Shown piece by piece: positions 1-7,261 of a stretch of 17,249 nt of DNA. The notes under the pieces were generated by a model. That model did not search any database, was not told the origin of the DNA, and saw only the letters and a list, made by a program, of their open reading frames with translations. Origin of the DNA: Lachnospiraceae bacterium (GTDB taxonomy: Bacteria > Bacillota > Clostridia > Lachnospirales > Lachnospiraceae); contig JAFVEU010000118.1 in NCBI GenBank assembly GCA_017475845.1, forward strand, positions 1 to 17,249, written 5' to 3'. How positions within the stretch are numbered: position 1 is the stretch's first letter; every line of letters starts with the position of its first letter. A program made the translations under genes and the position numbers.

Positions 1-1271
1 ATGGCACGGGATGCCGGAAGCTTCCTTGTCCCGAAGACCTTCTTTGCCGCCAGAACATCTTTCCTGGAGAGCAGGGCGCTGTACATCTCTCTTGCCCGGC
101 CCGCCAGATTATGGGCCTCATCCACCAGAAAGATATAGCTGCCGTTTACCCCTTCTCCGAAAAAGCGCTTGAGCTTCACTCTGGGGTCAAAGCAGTAATT
201 ATAATCCAGTATGACCGCATCACAGAAAAGGGACAGATCAAGGGAGAGCTCGAAGGGACAAACCTGCCTCTCCTCCGCATATTCAAGGATCCGTTTCCTG
301 CTGTGATCGTCTTCCTTAGTGATAAAATCATAAAGGGCATCATTTATCCTGTCATAATGCCCTTTCGCATAACTGCACTCCGCCGGATTGCATCTCACCT
401 CCCCGGTAAAGCACACCTTTTCCTTCGCTGTAAGAGTTACCGTCTTGAAATAAAGATCCTGCTTCCTTAAGATCTCAAAGGTCTCATTGGGAACTATGGA
501 GGTAACGGTCTTTGCGGTGGCATAGAAGATCCGCTCAAAAAAGCCCTCTCCCATAGCCTTGATGGCGGGAAACAATACGGAAACCGTCTTCCCCGTCCCG
601 GTGGGAGCCTCCAGAAAAAGCCTGCGGCCGTGGAAAACAGTCCTGTACACTCCCTCAGCCAGCTCCTTCTGACCTTCCCTGTAAGTAAAGGGAAACTTTA
701 ATCCCTTTATGGAATCATTTCTCTTATGTCTCCACTTCTGGGAAAAATCCGCCCATTTCCTGTAGTCCTTTATCAGGGAATCAAAAAAGGATTTAAGCTC
801 CCCGAAGGTAAATCCGAAGTGAAAATACTTCACCTCCTCGGATTCCATATTACAGTATGTCATACGGACGTTGATCTCTGAAAGGCTGTTCTGAAGCGCA
901 TAGATAAAGGCATAGCACTTGGCCTGGGCAAGATGCAGCATCTCAGGCTCCTTAAGCCTCTTTAATTCCTTATATACACCCTTGATCTCATCAACGGTAA
1001 CACAGCCCTCATCCGGGGTTATTATCCCGTTCGCCCTGCCGTCGATCACGAGATCATATTTATCAAAAGGAAGCACCAGCCTTAAAGGGACCTCCGCGTG
1101 ATATTCGGCCCCCTCTCTCTGCTGCAGCATCCTGTGGATCCTGCTGCCCTCCTGCATGGCATCGCTTTTTCCGGAACGGTGCCTGTCATCGATATCCCCG
1201 GAACGAAGTATGAATTCAACAAGGGAGCGGACTGAAATATTTATTTTATCCTTGCTTTCAACAGAAGGCAT
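1..1271 (-). CDS. Rad3/DinG-type DEAH helicase with N-terminal PD-(D/E)XK nuclease domain (partial, C-terminus outside window)
   Basis: Only the first 423 residues are present; the gene runs off the left edge. Residues about 1-200 look like a RecB/Cas4-type PD-(D/E)XK nuclease: D77 (DGRANG), then D94-E-I-K97, then a QAKCY motif. A Walker A (APTGTGKT, 222-229) and a DEAH box (384-387) mark a superfamily 2 helicase of the XPD/Rad3/DinG group. C287, C294, C299 and C338 lie between them and match the 4Fe-4S cysteines of that group. The family unwinds DNA 5' to 3' in repair; nuclease activity is inferred from motifs only. The start is the first ATG after an in-frame stop. It has no good ribosome binding site: an AGGTGG lies about 19 nt upstream, too far to be convincing. 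It follows asnA by 66 nt and is probably the last visible gene of the guaB transcript. Confidence 0.9.
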   Translation of the reverse strand, partial: MPSVESKDKINISVRSLVEFILRSGDIDDRHRSGKSDAMQEGSRIHRMLQQREGAEYHAEVPLRLVLPFDKYDLVIDGRANGIITPDEGCVTVDEIKGVYKELKRLKEPEMLHLAQAKCYAFIYALQNSLSEINVRMTYCNMESEEVKYFHFGFTFGELKSFFDSLIKDYRKWADFSQKWRHKRNDSIKGLKFPFTYREGQKELAEGVYRTVFHGRRLFLEAPTGTGKTVSVLFPAIKAMGEGFFERIFYATAKTVTSIVPNETFEILRKQDLYFKTVTLTAKEKVCFTGEVRCNPAECSYAKGHYDRINDALYDFITKEDDHSRKRILEYAEERQVCPFELSLDLSLFCDAVILDYNYCFDPRVKLKRFFGEGVNGSYIFLVDEAHNLAGRAREMYSALLSRKDVLAAKKVFGTRKLPASRA

Positions 1272-1337
1272 AAACGATCATTCGGAACTGCCACCTGCAC
1301 TTACCTCAGGCGGCATACACGTACCCCGGCATTTGTC

Positions 1338-2345
1338 TTATAACAGGAAAATGTTATTCTCCTCCGCAGTCTTTATATCCTCATCAAGCCATATGGAGGA
1401 CTGAACCTCTCCTATATGGGCCTTTTCGAGGAAATACATACAGATCCTTGACTGACCTATGCCGCCTCCCACGGTATAGGGCAGCTCTCCCCAGAGAAGG
1501 GATCTCTGGAAAGGAAGTCCGGCTCTTTCCTCACAGCCGCATATCTTAAGCTGTTCTTCAAGACTCAGCTCATCCACTCTTATACCCATGGAAGAAAGCT
1601 CCAGAGCACAGTCCAGTACCGGATAATAAACTATTATATCCCCATTTAATTTCCAGTCATCATAGTCGGGAGCTCTGCCGTCATGCTTTTCCCCGTTGGA
1701 AAGCACTCCGCCGATCTGGGAAATAAAGATGGCCCCATGCTCCTTTGCGTAGATATATTCCCTCTCCTTGGGAGTCTTGTCTGGATACAGGGACAGAAGC
1801 TCCTCACTGCTTATAAAAGCAATATCCTCCGGCAGTTTATTCGTCAGAAAATCGTATCTCTCATGGAGCTTTTTCTCTGTCTTTCTTAAGGCAGCATATA
1901 CGTGCCGCACCTTATCCTTAAGAGTCTCCGTATTCCTCTCGGATTTCTCTATGATGGCCTCCCAGTCCCACTGGTCCACATAGATGGAATGGAGATTATC
2001 CGTATCCTCATCTCTTCTTATGGCGCACATATCGGCATAAAGCCCCTCACCGGAGCTGAAGCCGTAATCCTTAAGGGCAAAGCGCTTCCACTTCGCAAGG
2101 GACTGGACTATCTCCACCTCTTTATCGTTCTGCTCCTTTATCCCAAAGGCAACAGGCCTCTCAACCCCGTTCAGGTTGTCGTTCAGACCCGATTCCTTCC
2201 TTACAAAAAGAGGGGCTGACACTCTCGTAAGATTCAGCTCCCCTGCAAGAGCCCGCTCAAAAACATCCTTTACTTCCTTAATGGCGATCTGTGTCTCATG
2301 CACATCCATATTGGGTTTATAGCCCTTCGGTATAACAATGCTCAT
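1338..2345 (-). CDS. asnA: Aspartate--ammonia ligase (ammonia-dependent asparagine synthetase A)
   Basis: This cytoplasmic enzyme makes asparagine from aspartate, ammonia and ATP, giving AMP and pyrophosphate. It has the class II aminoacyl-tRNA synthetase fold. At 335 residues it matches the family length (about 330). Recognisable blocks are SGLNDNLNGVERPV (52-65), ADMCAIRRDE (104-113), DQWDWE (124-129) and the C-terminal GGGIGQSRICM (293-303), the ATP-binding class II motif. The ATG follows a GGAG about 8 nt upstream and is the only sensible start. The gene sits 33 nt after map and 66 nt before the helicase, with no terminator visible on either side, so it is probably co-transcribed with guaB and map. 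Identity is secure; its regulation cannot be read from the sequence. Confidence 0.97.
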   Translation of the reverse strand: MSIVIPKGYKPNMDVHETQIAIKEVKDVFERALAGELNLTRVSAPLFVRKESGLNDNLNGVERPVAFGIKEQNDKEVEIVQSLAKWKRFALKDYGFSSGEGLYADMCAIRRDEDTDNLHSIYVDQWDWEAIIEKSERNTETLKDKVRHVYAALRKTEKKLHERYDFLTNKLPEDIAFISSEELLSLYPDKTPKEREYIYAKEHGAIFISQIGGVLSNGEKHDGRAPDYDDWKLNGDIIVYYPVLDCALELSSMGIRVDELSLEEQLKICGCEERAGLPFQRSLLWGELPYTVGGGIGQSRICMYFLEKAHIGEVQSSIWLDEDIKTAEENNIFLL

Positions 2346-2378
2346 TTCCTTATCTCCTGTATTTTTATCTTAACTGAT

Positions 2379-3248
2379 TTACCAGGTCAGGATCTCATAT
2401 CCGGTTTCGGTCACTACCAGCTGCACTTCCCACTGGGCGGAAAGGCTGCCGTCATCGGTATATACCGTCCAGCCGTTGTCCTCATCGGTAAAGATATCGT
2501 GTTTTCCCATGTTCACCATGGGCTCAATGGTAAAGCAGAGCCCCGGAACCATAAGCATTTCAGTTCCCGGTTCCGACACAAAGCTCACCCAGGGATCCTC
2601 ATGGAAATCCTTACCGCAGCCGTGTCCCCCGATCTCCTCCACCACGGAATAGCCTCTGGACTTACAGAACTCATTTATGGCACTGCCCATATCCCCGAGA
2701 CATCTCCAGGGCTTTACTTCCTTTAAGCCCACGGAAACGGCTTCGTGGACGTCATCCACAAACTGCCTGACCTTCGGATCCACATCTCCGATGATGAACA
2801 TCCTTGAAGAGTCGGCATAATAGCCGTTCAGAATAGTGGTACAGTCCACGTTCACGATGTCACCATCCATAAGGATGTCCTCCTCCGACGGGATACCGTG
2901 GCACACCTGATCGTTGATGGAAGTGCAGACACTCTTCGGGAAGCCCTCGTATCCAAGGGTCGCGCAGGTGCCGCCCATATCATGTGTTATTTTAGCAACC
3001 CAGTCATCAATGTCCTGGGTGGAGATCCCTGCTCTTATGTGTTCCGTAACATAATCCAGACAGGCTCTGTTTATCTCGGAGCTCTTCTTTATCCCCTCTA
3101 TATCCTCCGGAAGCTTTATAATGCTGTGATCCGGCACGGTGAAGCCCCGGTCCCTGAAGGTTTCAAGCTTTTCATCAAAGGCTAAATGACAGGTCTTGTA
3201 TTTTTTATTGCTTCCGCACCAGCAGAGCTCATTCCTTCCTAATCTCAT
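2379..3248 (-). CDS. map: Type I methionine aminopeptidase with N-terminal SEC-C zinc motif
   Basis: The enzyme removes the initiator methionine from nascent proteins. The protein has 289 residues from the chosen ATG. Residues 9-21 form a SEC-C motif (C9, C11, C20, H21), a zinc-binding extension common on clostridial MetAPs and thought to help ribosome or protein contact. The pita-bread catalytic domain follows, with all metal ligands present: D135, D146, H209 (GGHGCG), E242 (IEPM) and E274, plus the substrate-side H117 (CHGIP). A start 7 codons upstream is possible, but the chosen ATG has an AAGGAG at ideal 7-nt spacing and puts the SEC-C motif right at the N-terminus, as in homologues. The gene lies 34 nt after the vanZ-like gene and 33 nt before asnA. 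Residues after E274 (WEVQ) differ from the usual EHT. Confidence 0.96.
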   Translation of the reverse strand: MRLGRNELCWCGSNKKYKTCHLAFDEKLETFRDRGFTVPDHSIIKLPEDIEGIKKSSEINRACLDYVTEHIRAGISTQDIDDWVAKITHDMGGTCATLGYEGFPKSVCTSINDQVCHGIPSEEDILMDGDIVNVDCTTILNGYYADSSRMFIIGDVDPKVRQFVDDVHEAVSVGLKEVKPWRCLGDMGSAINEFCKSRGYSVVEEIGGHGCGKDFHEDPWVSFVSEPGTEMLMVPGLCFTIEPMVNMGKHDIFTDEDNGWTVYTDDGSLSAQWEVQLVVTETGYEILTW

Positions 3249-3255
3249 CAAAAAT

Positions 3256-3261
3256 CTCCTT
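3256..3261 (-). promoter_or_regulatory. Ribosome binding site that decides the map start
   Basis: On the minus strand this reads AAGGAG, 7 nt before the ATG at 3248. It supports that start over the in-frame ATG at 3269, which would add seven residues ahead of the SEC-C motif. Confidence 0.8.
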
Positions 3262-3282
3262 ATAAACACTTATTTCCCTTAC

Positions 3283-3804
3283 TTATTCAGAACTCTTCGG
3301 ATCCTGAAGAGATACTCTCATATACATACTGTCCCTGACAGCGTTTTCGATCCCGAAGATAAGCAGCAGTACAAAGGCTATACCTGCTGAATCCACCAGC
3401 ACATCCCGGGCGCATCCGTATCTTCCCCTCACGAACATCTGGTGTATCTCGTCCGTACAGGCGTAGAAAACACATATGCCCATGGTCATGCTGTACAGCT
3501 TCTTTCTGGAATCCGTCCAGAAAATCAGGCCGAACCACACCGTAAAGGATAATATCCCGAACTCGATCATATGGGCGGACTTCCTCACCACCCCGTCCAC
3601 ATAGGAAGCGTAGAGCTCCCTCTCTTCCGGAGAGGAGACATCTATAAAGCCCAGACTGTCTCCGGCATCCACCACATAGTAAGCAATGAGCATGCTGTGC
3701 ATTGTCGATTCCTCCGCTTCCCTGGATGAAAAGAAAAATATCAGAGCCATCATGAATACTGCGGGAAGCAGGAAAAAATACCTCTTAAAACTCTTTCTTT
3801 TCAA
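3283..3804 (-). CDS. VanZ-like family membrane protein
   Basis: This 173-residue membrane protein has about four hydrophobic helices (roughly 8-26, 76-96, 103-121 and 137-155). The VanZ-family signature is clear: RKSAHMIEFG (74-83) and DEIHQMFVRGRYG (118-130), followed by a conserved D in RDVLVD. VanZ itself gives low-level teicoplanin resistance, but most VanZ-like proteins have no assigned role, so resistance should not be inferred. The start codon is TTG and lies inside the 3' end of the ABC-2-type permease gene, with a 20-nt overlap. A GGAG lies about 9 nt upstream, so translation is probably coupled to the preceding gene. The next ATG codons (residues 18-19) would cut into the first helix, so TTG is preferred. 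Confidence 0.88.
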   Translation of the reverse strand: MKRKSFKRYFFLLPAVFMMALIFFFSSREAEESTMHSMLIAYYVVDAGDSLGFIDVSSPEERELYASYVDGVVRKSAHMIEFGILSFTVWFGLIFWTDSRKKLYSMTMGICVFYACTDEIHQMFVRGRYGCARDVLVDSAGIAFVLLLIFGIENAVRDSMYMRVSLQDPKSSE

Positions 3805-4549
3805 AGCAGTAAACTCCGTATGCGGATGAAAGAACGATGTAGACCACGCTGCTTATCATCACCTTCGGGACATTCCTGGTGGCAAAGAACTGCAGCTCCT
3901 GGAACTGCGGGGTAAGGAGGATGTTTTTTATCCATACGGCAGGCAGAAAATGGATGCCGTCCGTAGCTAACAGCATGATAAGGCGGGGAACTGCCACCAC
4001 TGAGATAAAGAAAGCAGCAAAGGCCTTTTTCCTCGGTGTCAGCGCAAAGCAGAGCATGACTGCAATGGAAAGTCCCGCAACAAAAAGCGGCATGGCAAGA
4101 GCCACTGCCTCCAGAAAGTCAAATATCACCGGCAGATCTATGGTCCCGTCGTGGACCTGGAAAAGGGGAGTGATCACCAGAAAAGCCACTGTGGCAAAGA
4201 GCGCACAGAGAAGAAGCACAATTATCCCGGTAATAAACTTGCCGAAATAAATATGCTTCCTTGTAAGCCCAATGGTTGACTTATCCCTTATCCTGGGATC
4301 CGGATAATTACTTCCGATCACTTCGTCAGCAACGAATATCATGGCATAGTAAGGTATCCAGAAGAACCCCTTGGCAAACATAATGAGATTATAGGCAAAG
4401 GTTCCGTCATTCATTCCGTAGATAATGTCACGGAAAGCAGTCATGGAGAGATTTGCCACTATGACAGCAGACAGTATCCCTATTATGAACAGTCTGAAAT
4501 ACTTATCCGTAAGGGATCTGTTAAGCTGCGTCTTAATATAATAAACCAT
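3785..4549 (-). CDS. ABC-2-type transporter permease-like integral membrane protein
   Basis: The 254-residue protein has six predicted membrane helices (about 18-36, 53-75, 103-128, 148-170, 176-196 and 228-247). Between helices 2 and 3 there is a soluble loop containing DPRIRDKSTIGLTRKHIYFGKF (83-104). This layout is typical of ABC-2-type export permeases of Firmicutes. No ABC ATPase lies next to it, so substrate and partner are unknown; it may use an ATPase encoded elsewhere. The start ATG is 5 nt after the guaB stop and lacks a clear Shine-Dalgarno sequence, suggesting reinitiation by ribosomes finishing guaB. Its 3' end overlaps the VanZ-like gene. The family call rests on topology and loop pattern, not on catalytic motifs. 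Confidence 0.7.
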   Translation of the reverse strand: MVYYIKTQLNRSLTDKYFRLFIIGILSAVIVANLSMTAFRDIIYGMNDGTFAYNLIMFAKGFFWIPYYAMIFVADEVIGSNYPDPRIRDKSTIGLTRKHIYFGKFITGIIVLLLCALFATVAFLVITPLFQVHDGTIDLPVIFDFLEAVALAMPLFVAGLSIAVMLCFALTPRKKAFAAFFISVVAVPRLIMLLATDGIHFLPAVWIKNILLTPQFQELQFFATRNVPKVMISSVVYIVLSSAYGVYCFEKKEF

Positions 4550-4554
4550 CTACT

Positions 4555-6009
4555 TTATTCATCCACAGAGTAGTTCGGTGCTTCCTTTGTAATATGTATA
4601 TCGTGGGGATGACTCTCCTTTAAGGAGGCTGCGCTTATCTTCACAAAATTGCTCTTTTCCTGCAGATCCTTTATGGTAGGACATCCGCAGTAGCCCATTC
4701 CCGAACGTAAACCTCCGATGAGCTGGAAAACAGTATCTTCAAGGCTCCCCTTATAGGCAACCCTTCCTTCCACTCCTTCCGGTACCAGCTTCTTGGCGCC
4801 TTCCTGGAAATATCTGTCACTGCTTCCCTTATTCATGGCAGAGATGGAACCCATTCCTCTGTAAACCTTGTATTTTCTGCCCTGATAGAGCTCGAAGGAG
4901 CCCGGAGCCTCGTCACATCCCGCAAACATGGAACCCATCATGACAACGGAACCGCCTGCCGCAATGGCTTTGGTTATATCGCCGGAGTACTTGATGCCGC
5001 CGTCGGCGATTATGGGAACTCCCGAACCCCTGGCGGCTTCATAGCAGTCCATGACGGCTGAGATCTGGGGCACGCCGATACCGGCCACAACTCTGGTGGT
5101 GCAGATGGAACCGGGTCCGATCCCCACCTTCACCGCATCTGCTCCGGCTTCGATGAGAGCCTTTACCGCTTCCCCTGTCGCCACATTTCCCACGATCACA
5201 TCCAGATCCGGGAAAGCGCTCTTCACTTCTCTTAAAACACTGATGACATTTTTGGAATGGCCATGGGCGCTGTCTATCACAACGCAGTCCACATGGGCTT
5301 TTACCAGAGCCGCCGCCCTCTCAAGGAAGTTGGCGGTGATACCGAGAGCCGCCCCGCAGAAAAGGCGTCCCTGGGAATCCTTTGCGGAATTGGGATATTT
5401 GATCTGCTTTTCTATATCCTTGATAGTGATTAGGCCCTTTAAGTTTCCTTCCTTGTCCACCACCGGAAGCTTTTCCTTCTTTGATGCGGCAAGGATATCC
5501 TTTGTTTCGTCAAGGGTAACCCCCTCTTCAGCAGTGATCAGGCCTTCACTGGTCATGCATTCTCTTATCTTTCTGGAATAATCTGTCTGGAATTTCAGGT
5601 CCCTGTTGGTGATGATGCCCACCAGCTTCTTTCCTTCGGTAATGGGGACTCCGGATATCTTGAATTTCGCCATGAGTTCGTCGGCGTCTTTTAATGTATT
5701 TTCGGGAGAGAGATAAAACGGATCGGTGATGACACCGTTTTCGGAACGCTTGACCTTGTCGACCTCGTCAGCCTGTTCCTCAATAGACATGTTCTTGTGG
5801 ATGATACCTATGCCGCCCTGTCTTGCCATTGCTATGGCCATGGCGCTTTCCGTGACTGTGTCCATTCCGGCGCTCATCATCGGGATATTGAGCCTTATCT
5901 TCCGTGTGAGATCTGTCGAAATGTCGATCATATTCGGTGTCACCTCCGAATATGCAGGAACCAGAAGTACATCATCAAAAGTAATTCCGTCACCTATGAT
6001 CTTTCCCAT
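4555..6009 (-). CDS. guaB: IMP dehydrogenase
   Basis: GuaB oxidises IMP to XMP with NAD+, the committed step of GMP synthesis, in the cytoplasm as a tetramer. The 484-residue length fits the bacterial enzyme (about 485-490). The TIM barrel starts with FDDVLLVPAYS (11-21). Two CBS domains are inserted at about 95-205 and usually bind purine nucleotides for allosteric control. Further barrel motifs are DSAHGHS (246-252), GNVATGE (274-280) and GPGSICTTR (298-306), with catalytic C303 in the mobile loop. The flap region YRGMGSISAMNKGSSDRYF is also present. A GGAG-containing purine-rich stretch lies 9-12 nt before the ATG. The gene heads the left-hand cluster and has its own promoter candidate at 6097-6124. 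Confidence 0.98.
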   Translation of the reverse strand: MGKIIGDGITFDDVLLVPAYSEVTPNMIDISTDLTRKIRLNIPMMSAGMDTVTESAMAIAMARQGGIGIIHKNMSIEEQADEVDKVKRSENGVITDPFYLSPENTLKDADELMAKFKISGVPITEGKKLVGIITNRDLKFQTDYSRKIRECMTSEGLITAEEGVTLDETKDILAASKKEKLPVVDKEGNLKGLITIKDIEKQIKYPNSAKDSQGRLFCGAALGITANFLERAAALVKAHVDCVVIDSAHGHSKNVISVLREVKSAFPDLDVIVGNVATGEAVKALIEAGADAVKVGIGPGSICTTRVVAGIGVPQISAVMDCYEAARGSGVPIIADGGIKYSGDITKAIAAGGSVVMMGSMFAGCDEAPGSFELYQGRKYKVYRGMGSISAMNKGSSDRYFQEGAKKLVPEGVEGRVAYKGSLEDTVFQLIGGLRSGMGYCGCPTIKDLQEKSNFVKISAASLKESHPHDIHITKEAPNYSVDE

Positions 6010-6096
6010 GTCGTCGATCCTCTCCTTTCGTTATACTCGCAGACCTCATCCGGGGCTGCTCGTTATATACTGCTCCACCATTAAATCTTTTCATAG

Positions 6097-6124
6097 AGTT
6101 TAACAGATTATGCATAAATGTCAA
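6097..6124 (-). promoter_or_regulatory. Putative sigma-A promoter of guaB
   Basis: The minus strand has a perfect -35 TTGACA (6124-6119), a 16-bp spacer and TAAACT (6102-6097), which matches TATAAT at four of six positions. Transcription would start near 6090 and leave a leader of about 80 nt before guaB. The leader contains two copies of GTATAACGA-like sequence but no recognisable riboswitch. Confidence 0.5.
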
Positions 6125-6127
6125 AGG

Positions 6128-6160
6128 GTAAAATGTACTGCATAACGCCCGTCATTTTAC
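6128..6160 (-). repeat. Inverted repeat just upstream of the guaB -35 box, overlapping the stop codon of the preceding gene
   Basis: GTAAAATG (6128-6135) and CATTTTAC (6153-6160) are perfect 8-bp inverted arms around a 17-nt centre. On the minus strand the arm nearer guaB ends 3 bp before the -35 box. AT-rich arms and the lack of a following T run argue against a terminator; an operator is possible but unproven. Confidence 0.4.
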
Positions 6161-6655
6161 AAACACCTTTGACGGATATATCTGTTTTATCGCGTCAACG
6201 ATCTTCTGATCCGGCTCCAGAAGTACCTTTAACCCTTCTCCCCCTTCACGGATCACCATAACGAACCTTCTCCTGTCGGGATAGCCGGAGGTGAAATCCA
6301 CGGTCTTAAGGGTCATGTTCTTATACTGATCAAACTGCCATGCTCCCTCCTCCGCAAAGATCTCCATCTTGTCAAGGTCGTATTCCGCAGCCTTCTTCCT
6401 CTTTTCCTTTGAAAAGATCCTGTCAATGCTTAAGCTTCTCTGGAGATACAGATATTCGAATTCCACGTTTAAGCGGGGAAGCAGAAAATATCCGGCCGCA
6501 GCCACGGCGATTCCCGGAATGAATAAGAAAGGGATCATCATAAACAGCCCTGCCAGGAAAAAAACAGCGGCAAACGCATATATCCCTATCCTCACGATCC
6601 CGGCGTATCCCGGGGTTTTTCTCTCTATAAGCCACTCCACATAGGTATCATTCAT
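6152..6655 (-). CDS. Small membrane protein of unknown function (resembles DUF6106)
   Basis: The 167-residue protein begins MNDTYVEWLIERKTPGYAG, which resembles the N-terminus I recall for the uncharacterised clostridial family DUF6106; that assignment is from memory. Two adjacent hydrophobic helices (about 20-40 and 43-62) are followed by a soluble domain of about 100 residues with charged helical and beta-like segments and no catalytic motif I recognise. The likely topology is a short N-terminus, a helical hairpin in the membrane and a cytoplasmic C-terminal domain. It lies 27 nt after the CPBP protease gene, so it is probably the last gene of the addB transcript. The only purine-rich site, AGGAAAGG, lies about 15 nt before the ATG, which is rather far. 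No function is assigned. Confidence 0.8.
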   Translation of the reverse strand: MNDTYVEWLIERKTPGYAGIVRIGIYAFAAVFFLAGLFMMIPFLFIPGIAVAAAGYFLLPRLNVEFEYLYLQRSLSIDRIFSKEKRKKAAEYDLDKMEIFAEEGAWQFDQYKNMTLKTVDFTSGYPDRRRFVMVIREGGEGLKVLLEPDQKIVDAIKQIYPSKVFVK

Positions 6656-6682
6656 AAACGGTATATCGATCCTTTCCTGGTT

Positions 6683-7261
6683 TCATTTTGGGAAAAACGG
6701 TTTCTCCGGCATCACATTTTTCTCCGGAGCCGTATTTAAAAAATACATCAATATCAGAGCAGACACAAGCCCCGAAAGGAGTATGAGGATCACCTTTCCG
6801 GCAAAAGTCCCGAAAAAAACGGGAAGGGGGTAAAAATAGGTGACATACACGTAGATATTTGCTGCACTGTGTATGAGTACCGGAGCAGGGAGCGCGTCAA
6901 ATCTCCAGAAAGCATAAGCCAACACCAGCCCGAAGAGAAAAGCATATATAAACTGCACCGCATTCCCGTGATAGATCCCGAAGATAACGGCCGAGCCGGC
7001 TCCCGCCGCAATGGCTGTCACATATACGCAGAGCCTCTTAAAGAGGAGCCATCTGAAGATCACTTCCTCCATAAAGGGTGTGGCCACGCCGTAGAGCAGT
7101 ACTCCCACATATACGGGAAAGCGGAAGAGCCAGGGTCTGACCTCCGTTGTATATGAAGGGAAGAACCTGTCAATATTTACGGAGGAAAGCAGAGTATTAA
7201 GAAATATGGCCAGAGCCGCCCCAAGTACCGGGCAGAGAAGCATCTTCTTTTCAATCTTCAT
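6683..7261 (-). CDS. CPBP (CAAX/Abi) family intramembrane metalloprotease
   Basis: The 192-residue protein is strongly hydrophobic with several membrane helices. It carries the three CPBP motifs: EEVIFR (65-70, paired glutamates and arginine), GIYHGN (95-100, H98) and HSAAN (131-135, H131 and N135). In this family the glutamates and histidines form the metal site of an intramembrane protease related to eukaryotic Rce1. Bacterial members have roles in peptide maturation, bacteriocin self-immunity or signalling, but most substrates are unknown. Its ATG overlaps the addA stop codon (ATGA, 4 bp), so translation is coupled to addA. No bacteriocin or prenylated substrate is visible nearby, so the job here is unknown. 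Confidence 0.9.
   Translation of the reverse strand: MKIEKKMLLCPVLGAALAIFLNTLLSSVNIDRFFPSYTTEVRPWLFRFPVYVGVLLYGVATPFMEEVIFRWLLFKRLCVYVTAIAAGAGSAVIFGIYHGNAVQFIYAFLFGLVLAYAFWRFDALPAPVLIHSAANIYVYVTYFYPLPVFFGTFAGKVILILLSGLVSALILMYFLNTAPEKNVMPEKPFFPK

Noticed and set aside
3283..3804. Glycopeptide resistance from the VanZ-like protein
   Set aside because: No other van gene is present and VanZ-like proteins are widespread with unknown roles, so a resistance claim is not supported.
5051..5581. A 176-codon plus-strand open frame
   Set aside because: It is a mirror of the guaB coding sequence, with low-complexity Ser/Thr/Ala-rich translation and no independent coding signal.
6010..6096. A purine or guanine riboswitch in the guaB leader
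   Set aside because: The conserved purine-aptamer core and its closing stem could not be found in about 80 nt, and the leader is short for aptamer plus expression platform.
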